The position numbers were made by a program, and so were the translations under genes. The notes beneath the pieces are model-generated. The model searched no databases. It had not been told where the DNA came from and worked only from the letters and a program-made list of their open reading frames with translations. Source: Phenylobacterium sp. (lineage in GTDB: Bacteria > Pseudomonadota > Alphaproteobacteria > Caulobacterales > Caulobacteraceae). Taken from it: a stretch of 61,063 bases of DNA. Shown piece by piece: positions 26,594 to 34,688 of this stretch (position 1 is the stretch's first letter; each line of letters opens with the position of its first letter). Location: the NCBI GenBank assembly GCA_017991675.1, contig JAGOQB010000015.1:1-61063 (forward strand), written 5' to 3'.

Positions 26594-29029
26594 ATGCTTC
26601 CGGTAGAGGAAATTTTGCCCGCCCTGCTGGCGGCGCTGGACGAGCGGACGTCGGCGGTGCTGGTGGCGCCGCCCGGCGCGGGCAAGACGACGCTGGTCCC
26701 CCTGCGCCTGCTGGACGCTGCGTGGCTGGCGCGCGGCAAGATCGTGATGCTGGAGCCGCGGCGGTTGGCGGCGCGCGCGGCGGCCGAGCGCATGGCCAAG
26801 ACGCTGGGCGAAAAGGTCGGCGAAACAGTCGGTTACCGCGTGCGGATGCAGTCGAAGGTGTCGGCACGCACCCGCATCGAAGTGGTCACCGAGGGCGTGT
26901 TCAGCCGCATGATCCTGGCCGATCCGAGCCTGGACGGGGTCGGCGCGGTGATCTTCGACGAGTTTCACGAGCGCAGCCTGGACGCCGATCTCGGCCTGGC
27001 CCTGGCGCGGGATGCGCAAGGGCTGCTCCGCGATGACCTGCGCATTCTGGTGATGTCGGCGACCCTGGACGGGGCGGCGGTGGGGCGGCTGCTCGACCAG
27101 GCGCCGGTGATCGAGAGCCAGGGGCGCAGCTTTCCTGTGGATACTCGCTACCTTGGCCGCGACGAGCGGCTGCGGCTGGAGGACCGCGTGGTCCGGGCCG
27201 TGGAGCGGGCGCTGGCCGAGGAAAGCGGCAGCGTCCTGGTGTTCCTGCCCGGACAGGGCGAGATCCTGCGGACCGCCGAGCGGCTGGCCGAGCGCGTGCG
27301 GCGGCCCGACGTGCGGATCGCCCCGCTGTACGGCGCATTGGATCCGGCCCAGCAGGACGCGGCGATCAGCCCGGCGCCGGCGGGCGTGCGCAAGGTGGTG
27401 CTGGCGACCTCGATCGCCGAGACCAGCCTGACCATCGAGGGCGTGCGGGTGGTGATCGACTGCGGGCTGGCGCGGGTTCCGCGCTTCGATCCGGCCAGCG
27501 GGCTGACCCGGCTGGCGACCGTGCGGGTCAGCCGCGCGGCGGCCGACCAGCGGCGCGGCCGGGCCGGGCGCACCGAGCCGGGCGTCGCCTACCGGCTGTG
27601 GGACGAGGCCGAGACCCGGGCGCTGCCGGCGTTCGCCGATCCGGAGATCCTTGACGCCGAGCTGTCGGGGCTGGCGCTGGACCTGGCGCGCTGGGGCGCG
27701 CGTGAGCCGGGCGAGCTGGCGTTCCTCGATCCGCCCCCGGCCGCGGCCTTCAACGAGGCGCGGGCTCTGCTGCGGCGGCTGGAGGCGCTGGGCGAGGACG
27801 GGGTGCTGACCGCGCACGGCGAGGCGCTGAGCGAGTTTCCGCTGGCCCCGCGGCTGGCGCACATGGTGCTGAAGGCCGGCGAAAGCGGGCAGGCCGAGCG
27901 AGCCGCGCAGATCGCCGCCCTGGTCACCGAGCGCGGCCTGGGCGGGCGCGACGCCGACCTGCGCCACCGGCTGGAGGGCCTGGCGCGGGACCGCTCGCCG
28001 CGGGCGCGCGACGCTCGCGCCCTGGCCGAGCGCTGGGCCAGGCTCGCCGGCAAGCCGGGCCAGGGCGAGCCGCTGGAGGACGGGCTGCTGCTGGCCTTCG
28101 CCTATCCTGAGCGGGTGGCCAAGGCGCGCGGCGGCGGCGGCGAGTTCCAGCTGGTCAGCGGCCGCGGCGCCTTCGTCGAGCCGACCGACGCCCTGGCGCG
28201 CGAGAAGTGGCTGGCCATCGCCGAGATGGGCGGCGGCGATCGGCGCGACCGCATCCTGCTGGCCGCGCCGGTGGACGAGGGCGAACTGGTCGCCGCGTTC
28301 CGGGGGCAGATGGAGACCGAATATCGGCTCGACGAAAGCGGCGGCGGGCGGCTGCGGGCCAAGCGGCTGACGCGGCTGGGCAAGCTGACCGTGCGCGAGG
28401 AGATCGACGAGAGCCCCGATCCGGCGCTGATCGCCGGGGCGCTGGCCGGGCGGGTGCGGGCCGAGGGCCTTGGCAAGCTGCCCTGGGGCGAGGCGGCGCG
28501 CTCGTTCCGCGAGCGGGCGGGGTTCCTGCGCGCCCAGGGTCAGGAGTGGCCCGATCTCAGCGACGAGGCGTTGCTGGCGCAGGTCGACGAGTGGCTGACG
28601 CCGCTGCTGGCCGGGGTGCGTTCGCTGGGGGCGCTGCGGCCCGACGTGCTGGACGGGGCGCTGCGGGCGCTGGTCCCCTGGGAGCTGCAGCGCAGGCTGG
28701 AGGCCTCGGCGCCCGCGCGCTGGACGGCTCCGACGGGCAACAGCTTTGCCATCGATTACGCCGCCGACAGCGGGCCGCGGGTCGACGTGCGGGTGCAGGA
28801 GGTGTTCGGTCTGACCGAGCATCCGCGCGTGGCCGGCGTGCCGCTGACCCTGTCGCTGCTGTCGCCGGGCCACCGGCCGATCCAGACCACCAAGGACCTG
28901 CCGGGGTTCTGGGGCGGGTCCTGGAAGGACGTCCGCTCGGACATGCGCGGACGCTATCCCAAGCACGTCTGGCCCGAGGACCCGGCCAACACCGCCCCGA
29001 CCGCGCGGGCCAAGCCGCGCGGGACGTAG
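26594..29029 (+). CDS. hrpB: ATP-dependent helicase HrpB
   Basis: An 811-residue DExH-box helicase. Motif I is APPGAGKTTLVPL, motif II DEFHERSLDADL, motif III VMSATLDG, and motifs V/VI are TSIAETSLTIEGVRVV and QRRGRAGRTEPG. A helicase-associated region and the HrpB-specific C-terminal domain (from about residue 500; WGGSWKDVRSDMRGRYPKH at the end) follow. ATG 26594 begins directly at the family N-terminus (MLPVEEILPALLAAL). HrpB proteins are RNA helicase-like enzymes of poorly defined role. The gene is divergent from the permease and runs into a MITE-like repeat. Confidence 0.93.
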   Translation: MLPVEEILPALLAALDERTSAVLVAPPGAGKTTLVPLRLLDAAWLARGKIVMLEPRRLAARAAAERMAKTLGEKVGETVGYRVRMQSKVSARTRIEVVTEGVFSRMILADPSLDGVGAVIFDEFHERSLDADLGLALARDAQGLLRDDLRILVMSATLDGAAVGRLLDQAPVIESQGRSFPVDTRYLGRDERLRLEDRVVRAVERALAEESGSVLVFLPGQGEILRTAERLAERVRRPDVRIAPLYGALDPAQQDAAISPAPAGVRKVVLATSIAETSLTIEGVRVVIDCGLARVPRFDPASGLTRLATVRVSRAAADQRRGRAGRTEPGVAYRLWDEAETRALPAFADPEILDAELSGLALDLARWGAREPGELAFLDPPPAAAFNEARALLRRLEALGEDGVLTAHGEALSEFPLAPRLAHMVLKAGESGQAERAAQIAALVTERGLGGRDADLRHRLEGLARDRSPRARDARALAERWARLAGKPGQGEPLEDGLLLAFAYPERVAKARGGGGEFQLVSGRGAFVEPTDALAREKWLAIAEMGGGDRRDRILLAAPVDEGELVAAFRGQMETEYRLDESGGGRLRAKRLTRLGKLTVREEIDESPDPALIAGALAGRVRAEGLGKLPWGEAARSFRERAGFLRAQGQEWPDLSDEALLAQVDEWLTPLLAGVRSLGALRPDVLDGALRALVPWELQRRLEASAPARWTAPTGNSFAIDYAADSGPRVDVRVQEVFGLTEHPRVAGVPLTLSLLSPGHRPIQTTKDLPGFWGGSWKDVRSDMRGRYPKHVWPEDPANTAPTARAKPRGT

Positions 29030-29213
29030 CTAGATGCTCCCCCGCTGGGGGAGCTCCCGGCCGGAAGGCCGGGTGAGGGGGACTTGGAGCCAGCGCAGAG
29101 GCTGGAACTCCCCTGGTTTCAAAAATCTGGTGGGCCCTGAAAGACGCGTAGGAGTCATAGTCCCCCTCAGTCCGCCATTCGGCGGACAGCTCCCCCAGAG
29201 GGGGAGCATCTAG
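29030..29213. repeat. MITE-like 184-bp palindromic element
   Basis: Perfect 14-bp terminal inverted repeats, CTAGATGCTCCCCC (29030-29043) and GGGGGAGCATCTAG (29200-29213), bound the element. Internal sub-hairpins (GCTCCCCC-GCT-GGGGGAGC; TCCGCC...GGCGGA) flank a unique middle. It starts one base after the hrpB stop. It has no coding capacity and could act as a bidirectional transcript end. No clear target-site duplication is seen outside the arms. Confidence 0.8.
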
Positions 29214-29241
29214 GTGGAGACGGCCATGACGATCTGAGAGT

Positions 29242-30027
29242 TCAGGTCGCCGCGTAGATCATGATGCCGGTGGCGACCGAGAGATTGAGGCTGTCGGCGC
29301 GGCCGCGCATCGGGATCTTGACGTTGACGTCGCAGAGGGCGGCCATCTCGGGCGTCAGGCCCTGCTGTTCGTTGCCCATCAGGATCATGGCCGGCTTGGC
29401 GTAGGTCGCCTGGCGGTGGTCGACGGTGGCGCTGAGCAGGGTGCCGACCACCGAGCCCGGCCAGCCCGCGCGCCAGCTCGCGAACTCGGCCTCGCTCGCC
29501 TTGACGATCGGGACGGCGAAGATCGAGCCCATGGTGGCGCGCACCGCCTCGACCGAGAACGGGTCGCAGCAGTCGCCGACCAGGATCACCGCGCCGCAGC
29601 CGGCGGCGTCGGCGGTGCGCACGATGGTCCCGAGGTTGCCGGGGTCGCGGACCCGGTGCAGGGCGACGAAGCAGGTCGCGGCCGAGGGATCGAGGGCGGT
29701 CAGCGGCGTGAAGACCTGGGCGAAGACGGCGACCACGGCCTGCGGATTGTCGCGGCGCGAGACCTTGGCGAGGATGTCCTGGGTGACCTCGATCACCTCG
29801 CCGCGCGCCGCCAGCGTCGCCTGGATGGCGCGCTTGAGCAGGGGGTGGCCCTCAGCGTCCTTGCCGTACATCAGGATGCGCGGCGCGTGGCCGAGCTCGA
29901 CGGCCTCGGTGACGATCTTCAGGCCCTCGGCCACGAACAGGCCCGACTGCTCGCGCTCCTTGCGCAGGTGCAGGCCGCGGACCGACTTGACCGTCGGGTT
30001 GGTCAGCGAGGTGACGAGGCGGCTCAT
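29242..30027 (-). CDS. TrmH/SpoU-family RNA 2'-O-methyltransferase
   Basis: A 261-residue SPOUT methyltransferase. An N-terminal substrate-binding domain (NPTVKSVRGLHLRKEREQSG, VAEGLKIVTEA) precedes the knotted catalytic domain. SpoU motifs are HRVRDPGNLGTIVRTADAAG, ILMGNEQQGL and PMRGRADSLNLSVATGIMIY. It probably methylates ribose in 23S rRNA or tRNA. ATG 30027 overlaps the stop of the upstream methyltransferase by 4 bases, so the two RNA-modification genes form an operon. Confidence 0.93.
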   Translation of the reverse strand: MSRLVTSLTNPTVKSVRGLHLRKEREQSGLFVAEGLKIVTEAVELGHAPRILMYGKDAEGHPLLKRAIQATLAARGEVIEVTQDILAKVSRRDNPQAVVAVFAQVFTPLTALDPSAATCFVALHRVRDPGNLGTIVRTADAAGCGAVILVGDCCDPFSVEAVRATMGSIFAVPIVKASEAEFASWRAGWPGSVVGTLLSATVDHRQATYAKPAMILMGNEQQGLTPEMAALCDVNVKIPMRGRADSLNLSVATGIMIYAAT

Positions 30028-30926
30028 GCCGACCACCGGCCGTAGAACGACATGCCGATCTGGCGGTCGGCCGCATCCTCGACCAGGGTCAGCTCGCCCC
30101 AGTCGATGGCTCCCGCGCGGCCGGACAGCTTGGCGGCGCACAGCGACGACAGGGCCGCGCCCGAGATCCGCTCGGCATAGGCGTTGAGCAGCAGGAAAGA
30201 GGCGTTTTCCCCGAGAAGTTCAGCGCATAGAGCCGAAAGTTCAGGCAAGTTTTCGAACAGCCGCCAGACCTCGCCGTCCGGGCCGCGGCCGTATTTCGGC
30301 GGGTCGAGGATGATGCCGTCATAGCGCGAGCCGCGGCGCACCTCGCGCTGGACGTAGCGGCGGGCGTCCTCGCAGATCCAGCGGATCGGGCGGTCGTCCA
30401 GGCCCGAGAGGGCGGCGTTCTCGCGGGCCCAGGCGATGGCCTTCTTGGAGGCGTCGACGTGGGTGACGTGGGCGCCGGCCGCAGCGCAGACCAGGCTGGC
30501 GACGCCGGTGTAGCCGAACAGGTTGAGGATCCGCGGCTGGTCGGGCAGGGCGCGCACGCGCTGGTCCAGCCAGGCCCAGTTGGCGGCCTGCTCCGGGAAG
30601 AAGGCCAGGTGCCGGAAGGCGGTGAAGCGGGCGTGGAAGCGCACGTCGCCCCAGGCCATCGGCCAGCTCTCCTTGGGCTTGCCGCGGAAGCGCCACTTGC
30701 CGGCGTCTTCTTCGTCCGACGGATCGAACACGGCGTCGGCCTTGTCCCAGGCGTCCTGCGGCAGGCGCGGGTCCCACATGGCCTGCGGTTCGGGGCGCAC
30801 GACGGTATAGGGGCCGTAGCGTTCGAGCTTGCGGCCCCCGCCCGAGTCCAGCAGGGCGTAGTCGGCCCAGCCGGTGGTGCGCATGGCGCCGGGCAGCTCG
30901 GCGACGACGGGGGCGGTCTTGGTCAT
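30024..30926 (-). CDS. Class I SAM-dependent rRNA-type methyltransferase
   Basis: A 300-residue protein with an N-terminal beta-rich part (YALLDSGGGRKLERYGPYTV) and a Rossmann methyltransferase. Motif I is ILNLFGYTGVASLVCAAAGA, the acidic strand HVDASKKAIAWARENA, and the catalytic-loop motif IILDPPKYGRGPDGE. The layout resembles RlmI/RlmK-type rRNA cytosine or guanine methyltransferases. It is co-transcribed with the overlapping SpoU gene. The exact base modified is not predictable. Confidence 0.88.
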   Translation of the reverse strand: MTKTAPVVAELPGAMRTTGWADYALLDSGGGRKLERYGPYTVVRPEPQAMWDPRLPQDAWDKADAVFDPSDEEDAGKWRFRGKPKESWPMAWGDVRFHARFTAFRHLAFFPEQAANWAWLDQRVRALPDQPRILNLFGYTGVASLVCAAAGAHVTHVDASKKAIAWARENAALSGLDDRPIRWICEDARRYVQREVRRGSRYDGIILDPPKYGRGPDGEVWRLFENLPELSALCAELLGENASFLLLNAYAERISGAALSSLCAAKLSGRAGAIDWGELTLVEDAADRQIGMSFYGRWSA

Positions 30927-30996
30927 GGCCCAGCGATTAGAGCGCGGCGCTGGAAAGGGAAAGCCCCGCCGTGGCCGCCGCGCTCGCCCACCGGGC

Positions 30997-31659
30997 TTAG
31001 AAGACGCGCGGGGTCGCTTCCAACAGCGCTTCGGCGCGCTGCTCGAAGCTGCGGATGGCGTCCTGCAACTCGGGCCGCGTCTCGTCGACCGTCGCCGCGC
31101 CGAACGGAGGCGCGGGATAGTATTCGATGCCGAGCTGAATGATCTCGGCCAGCGGCTGGCCGACCAGGATCTCGGTGAGCAACAGTCCGGCGTCGGCGCT
31201 GGCCGATACCCCGGCGCCGGTCACGACCTTACCGTCGCGGTGGTAGCGGGTCTTCATAACCTTGGCCCCTAGGGCGGCGACTTGGTCGCGCGCGAAAAAG
31301 TTGGTGGTGACTTCGACGCCGTCGAGGACGCCGGCGGTGGCCATCACTTCCACGCCGTTGCAGACGCCGACTGTCCAGGTGCTGGTCGCATGGGTCGCGC
31401 GGATGAAGTCGAGGATCGCCGGATCGCGCTGGGCGACATAGCCGCCCGGGCCGCCCGGCACGTAGAGGATGTCGGTCCCGGCCGCTTCCTCCAGGGTCTT
31501 GTACGCCAACAGCCCCAGGAAGCGGGTGTCGGAGGCGACGACGCCCTTCTCCTTGGCCACGAACTCGACCTGCATGCCGGGTATCCGGGAAAGGGACTCG
31601 TAGCCGCCGACGATGTCGAGGGCGGTGAAGCCGTCATAGAGCAGGATGGACATGCGCAT
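30997..31659 (-). CDS. DJ-1/PfpI-family protein
   Basis: A 220-residue member of the DJ-1/PfpI (class I amidotransferase-like) fold. The conserved cysteine sits in the nucleophile elbow VGVCNGVEVMA; an early acidic residue is in GYESLSRIP and the glycine-rich loop is VPGGPGGYV. Similarity is to isonitrile hydratase and other cytosolic DJ-1 enzymes. It is divergent from a GlxA-type AraC regulator; such pairs are common and the regulator usually controls the enzyme gene. Confidence 0.88.
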   Translation of the reverse strand: MRMSILLYDGFTALDIVGGYESLSRIPGMQVEFVAKEKGVVASDTRFLGLLAYKTLEEAAGTDILYVPGGPGGYVAQRDPAILDFIRATHATSTWTVGVCNGVEVMATAGVLDGVEVTTNFFARDQVAALGAKVMKTRYHRDGKVVTGAGVSASADAGLLLTEILVGQPLAEIIQLGIEYYPAPPFGAATVDETRPELQDAIRSFEQRAEALLEATPRVF

Positions 31660-31717
31660 CTGGGATCTCCGGTTGTTGAGGCTGCGACCCTAGGGCGGGC
31701 GACCGGGCCGAGACGTC

Positions 31718-31752
31718 TGGCGGTATCGACATTTTTGTGGGCGATACCGCCA
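31718..31752. promoter_or_regulatory. Operator-like 11-bp inverted repeat between DJ-1 and GlxA-type genes
   Basis: TGGCGGTATCG (31718-31728) and CGATACCGCCA (31742-31752) are perfect inverted copies with a 13-base AT-rich spacer (contains ATTTTTGTG). The site lies 66-94 bases from the DJ-1 start codon and 21-55 bases from that of the regulator. Its position and symmetry fit an operator for the divergent AraC-type regulator. Confidence 0.7.
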
Positions 31753-31772
31753 TCCCCGCCTATGCTTCACCC

Positions 31773-32762
31773 ATGCGGATCTCCGTCCTGGCATACGAGC
31801 GATGTCTGGCGGCCGAGGTGTTCGGCCTGGCCGATGTGCTGCTGATCGCCAATCGACTCGCGGGCCTGCGACGCCCGCGGGAGGCCGCGCCGTTCGAGGT
31901 GTCGGTGATCGGGGCGCGGGACGGGCCGGTGATGGCGGCTGGCTGCGTGAGCCTGGGCGTAGAGCCCGCGCCTGCGGCCTGCGACCTGCTCGTCGTGCCG
32001 GCCTTCGAGGTGGTGAGCGCCGCCGAGCTTGACGCGGCGCTTTCGAAGCTTGGGCCTGAGATTTCCCTGATCCGGCGGGCGGCCGTTCGTGGACCTGTGG
32101 CCGCGATCTGCGGCGGGGCGTTCCTGCTCGGCGAAGCGGGGTTGCTGGACGGGCGGCGAGCGACGACGGCCTGGGCCTTCGCAGGAGAGCTGGCGCGGCG
32201 CTATCCGTCCGCCGACGTCCTCTCGGACGCTCTGCTGGTCCGCGACGGGCCAGTGACGACCAGCGGGGCGTTCAGCGCCGCCCACGACCTGGCGCTGGCG
32301 ATCGTTCGCGAGCGATTGGGCGACGCCGCGGTTCGCGCGCTGGCCAAGGTCACGCTGCTGGACGCCGGGCGGGCCAGTCAGGCGCCCTATCTGGACCCGC
32401 GGCTGCACGTTCGTGCGCGGGACAGTTTCTCGCAGTCGGTGTCACGATGGCTGCGCCAGCGCTTGGCCGAGCCCTACAGCCTTGAGCGGTTGGCGCTGGC
32501 CCTCAACGTCTCGAGCCGAACCCTGCTGCGGCGGTTCAAGGCCCAGACCGGCCGCACGCCCCTGGATCATCTGCAGGACTTGCGTGTCGGGCGGGCCAAG
32601 CAACTCCTCGAGGCGAGCGATCTTGGCCTGGGCGAGGTCGCCCGAGAGGTCGGCTACCTGGACCTGGCCACCTTCACGCGGCTGTTTGCGCGCAAGGCGC
32701 AGATGACGCCGGCGGCCTATCGCCGGCGCTTCCGCGGCCGCGCCGAGAGAGAAGTGGGCTAG
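31773..32762 (+). CDS. GlxA-type AraC-family transcriptional regulator
   Basis: A 329-residue regulator. Residues 1-190 form a DJ-1/PfpI-like sensor domain (MRISVLAYERCLAAEVFGLA; CLRG-type elbow here GPVAAICGGAFLLGEAGL). The C-terminal 100 residues are an AraC helix-turn-helix pair (PYSLERLALALNVSSRTLLRR, then LGEVAREVGYLDLATFTRLF). ATG 31773 was chosen over an upstream ATG that would place coding sequence on the operator. It probably controls the divergent DJ-1 gene. Its stop codon overlaps that of the convergent small gene (CTAG at 32759-32762). Confidence 0.92.
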   Translation: MRISVLAYERCLAAEVFGLADVLLIANRLAGLRRPREAAPFEVSVIGARDGPVMAAGCVSLGVEPAPAACDLLVVPAFEVVSAAELDAALSKLGPEISLIRRAAVRGPVAAICGGAFLLGEAGLLDGRRATTAWAFAGELARRYPSADVLSDALLVRDGPVTTSGAFSAAHDLALAIVRERLGDAAVRALAKVTLLDAGRASQAPYLDPRLHVRARDSFSQSVSRWLRQRLAEPYSLERLALALNVSSRTLLRRFKAQTGRTPLDHLQDLRVGRAKQLLEASDLGLGEVAREVGYLDLATFTRLFARKAQMTPAAYRRRFRGRAEREVG

Positions 32763-32980
32763 CGCCCGTGCAGGGCCGCCTCGGTGCCCTCGATCTCTTC
32801 CCGGATCCAGTCGTGACCGGTGGCCGACAGCACGCCGTCGAGGGCGGTCATGTGGACCGACAGCCGCTCGCGGATCTCCGGATCGACGTCCGTGCGGGTC
32901 GCCATCCACTTGGCGACGAGGTGAAGTCCGAAGGCGCTGTGCAGCGCCAGGCGTTGCAGTTGGTCGTCGGGCAGTCTCAT
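32759..32980 (-). CDS. Small helical protein of unknown function
   Basis: A 73-residue protein (MRLPDDQLQRLALHSAFGLH...). GAGGGAG six bases before ATG 32980 decides the start; an ATG at 32998 is in frame but is part of that upstream region. Predicted all-alpha, Leu and His rich, no membrane segment. Convergent with the GlxA-type gene with overlapping stops. No family recognised. Confidence 0.65.
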   Translation of the reverse strand: MRLPDDQLQRLALHSAFGLHLVAKWMATRTDVDPEIRERLSVHMTALDGVLSATGHDWIREEIEGTEAALHGR

Positions 32981-33178
32981 GGCCGCTCCCTCATCCATTC
33001 GCCGGACTGAAACGCCTGAGCGGTCGAAACGCTGCTGTTCGGGTGCGATCGCTTGCGAAAAAGCTTACGCAAGGGCGCCCTTAGTCTCGGATTCAGCAGG
33101 CCTTTTCTTTTCTTCGAGGCTTGCAACCTGGGTGGTTTTGGTCTCCGCTTGTTACGGAACGGACTCGGAAGGATAGCT

Positions 33179-33814
33179 GTGACCATCGCAGTGACGACGC
33201 GGCGCTCAGCCCGGAAACCCAAGGGCGACGGACACCTCCGCAGGCAGGAAATCCTGGAGGCGGCCGAGCGCATCTTCGTGGCCGAGGGCTATGAAGGCGC
33301 GACGATCCGCAAGATCGCCGACGAGGTGGGGGTGTCGTCGACGGCGCTCTACATGCACTTCCCGGACAAGAGCTGCATCCTGCTGGAGATCTGCCAGGGC
33401 ACGATCCGCAACCTGCTGGAACGCAACGCCGAGATCTCCGCCAAGCCGATGGACGCGGTGAACCGCGTCAAGCTGATGCTGGACGCCTACATGCGCTGGG
33501 GCCTGGAGCACCCGAACGCCTACGAACTGGTGTTCTGCAATGTCGCGCGGCTGGCCGCGGTGATCGGCGAAGAAGAGACGACCTCCGACCTGGGCGACCA
33601 GTGCTACCAGGTGTTCTCCGGCGTGGTCCGCGAGATCGCCGCCGAAGGCCGGCTGCGCACCGGCACCGCCGACAGCGCCGCCCAGGCGCTGTGGACCGCC
33701 TGCCACGGCGTGGTCAGCATGATGATCGCGCGGCCGAACTTCGCATGGGCCCCCACCGACGAGCTGATCAGCGTGACGCTGGACGGCCTGATGCACGGCC
33801 TGGTCGCCGACTAA
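33179..33814 (+). CDS. TetR-family transcriptional regulator
   Basis: A 211-residue TetR regulator beginning at GTG 33179, preceded by GGAAGGA five bases upstream. The helix-turn-helix is ILEAAERIFVAEGYEGATIR to VGVSSTALYMHFPDKSCILL. The C-terminal ligand domain (TetR_C_33-like) contains YMRWGLEHPNAYELVFCNVA. The frame is open upstream to 33053 but that part lacks coding character. A strong intrinsic terminator follows. The target is unknown; the upstream 200 bases lack another gene in the same direction. Confidence 0.9.
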   Translation: MTIAVTTRRSARKPKGDGHLRRQEILEAAERIFVAEGYEGATIRKIADEVGVSSTALYMHFPDKSCILLEICQGTIRNLLERNAEISAKPMDAVNRVKLMLDAYMRWGLEHPNAYELVFCNVARLAAVIGEEETTSDLGDQCYQVFSGVVREIAAEGRLRTGTADSAAQALWTACHGVVSMMIARPNFAWAPTDELISVTLDGLMHGLVAD

Positions 33815-33838
33815 CGGCGCGACGCCGAGAGCTGAATC

Positions 33839-33881
33839 AAAGCGGCGTTCCGGCCAGGGGCGGAGCGCCGCTTTTTCGTTT
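33839..33881 (+). terminator. Intrinsic terminator after the TetR gene at 33179-33814
   Basis: AAAGCGGCG (33839-33847) pairs perfectly with CGCCGCTTT (33866-33874) and is followed by TTCGTTT. It lies 25 bases beyond the stop codon. Confidence 0.85.
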
Positions 33882-33893
33882 GCGAGTCAGCTT

Positions 33894-33917
33894 GGGTCCC
33901 GGCTTTCGCCGGGATGA
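33894..33917. repeat. Single REP-like unit
   Basis: The sequence GGGTCCCGGCTTTCGCCGGG followed by ATGA folds as a short CCCGGC-GCCGGG hairpin. It repeats the half-unit GGGTCCCGG...CCGGGATGA of the paired element at 18402-18535, with a shorter loop. Confidence 0.65.
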
Positions 33918-33941
33918 GCGGGGTGGAGGGGCCGCTCGCGC

Positions 33942-34577
33942 CTAGTCCGGCCGGTAGGCGCGCAGGAAGGTGTCGACGGCGTTGTTGACCTGGTTTTCGA
34001 TCTCGGCGTCGGTCATGTCGCCCTCGATGACGCCCCAGGTGCGCGGCTGCAGCACGCCGGAGATCGTCAGGTCCTTGAACTGCTGGGCGGCGACGAAGGG
34101 GTCGGCGCGGCGCAGGACGCCCTGGTCCATGAGGTCGGACAGGTAGCCGGCGATCTTGGTCAGGATCACCTTGGGCCCCATCTCGTAGAACATGCGGCCG
34201 AGCTCGGGGAAGCGGCCGGTCTCGCCGACCACGACGCGGTGGATGCCGAGCGATTCAGGGGTCAGCAGGAGGGTCAGGAACTTGCCGGCGAAGTGCTGCA
34301 GGCGCTCGCGCACGTCGTCGCCGTCGTGGTCGACGTCGAACAGGGTCTCGGCCAGGGCGCCGCACTGGCGCTGCATCACCGCCTCGAACAGTTCTTCCTT
34401 GGACTTGAAGTAGTTGTAGAGCGTGCCCTTCGACCCGCCCAGGCGCGCGGCGATGCTGGACATCGAGGTCCCAGCGTAGCCGTCGGCCAGGAAGCAGTCG
34501 CGCGCCACGTCGAGAATGCCGTCCCGGCGTTCGTCGCGGCGTTCGTCCCGCTTGCTCATGGGTGCGGCTGTCACCAT
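33942..34577 (-). CDS. TetR-family repressor divergent from the NodT-EmrAB efflux operon
   Basis: A 211-residue regulator (ATG 34577 with AGGA about eight bases upstream; ATG 34559 also possible). The N-terminus is unusually charged (SKRDERRDERRDGILDVARD). The DNA-binding helices run ARDCFLADGYAGTSMSSIAA to LGGSKGTLYNYFKSKEELFE. The C-terminal domain resembles TetR_C of the AcrR-like group. It is divergent from the efflux operon with 111 bases between start codons, packed with GTACGGT half-sites, so it most likely represses both directions. Confidence 0.9.
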   Translation of the reverse strand: MVTAAPMSKRDERRDERRDGILDVARDCFLADGYAGTSMSSIAARLGGSKGTLYNYFKSKEELFEAVMQRQCGALAETLFDVDHDGDDVRERLQHFAGKFLTLLLTPESLGIHRVVVGETGRFPELGRMFYEMGPKVILTKIAGYLSDLMDQGVLRRADPFVAAQQFKDLTISGVLQPRTWGVIEGDMTDAEIENQVNNAVDTFLRAYRPD

Positions 34578-34586
34578 CTGACCATC

Positions 34587-34659
34587 CTGTACGGTTTGTC
34601 CTTGACGAGGTCCAGTCCGAGGAACATATGACCGTACCGTACGGTTTTCCAGACCGTAC
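34587..34659. promoter_or_regulatory. Cluster of GTACGGT/ACCGTAC operator half-sites
   Basis: In the divergent promoter of the TetR repressor and efflux operon, GTACGGT occurs at 34589-34595 and 34639-34645. Its complement ACCGTAC occurs at 34631-34637, 34636-34642 and 34653-34659. ACCGTACGGT (34636-34645) is a perfect palindrome in the centre. Five copies in about 70 bases fit a multi-site TetR operator. Confidence 0.7.
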
Positions 34660-34688
34660 TTCTCCTCAGTCGATTCTCGAGACGCGGC

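Noticed and set aside
29030-29213. CRISPR-like or tandem array near hrpB
   Set aside because: The repeats are inverted arms of one palindromic element, not regularly spaced direct repeats; no array was seen anywhere in the window.
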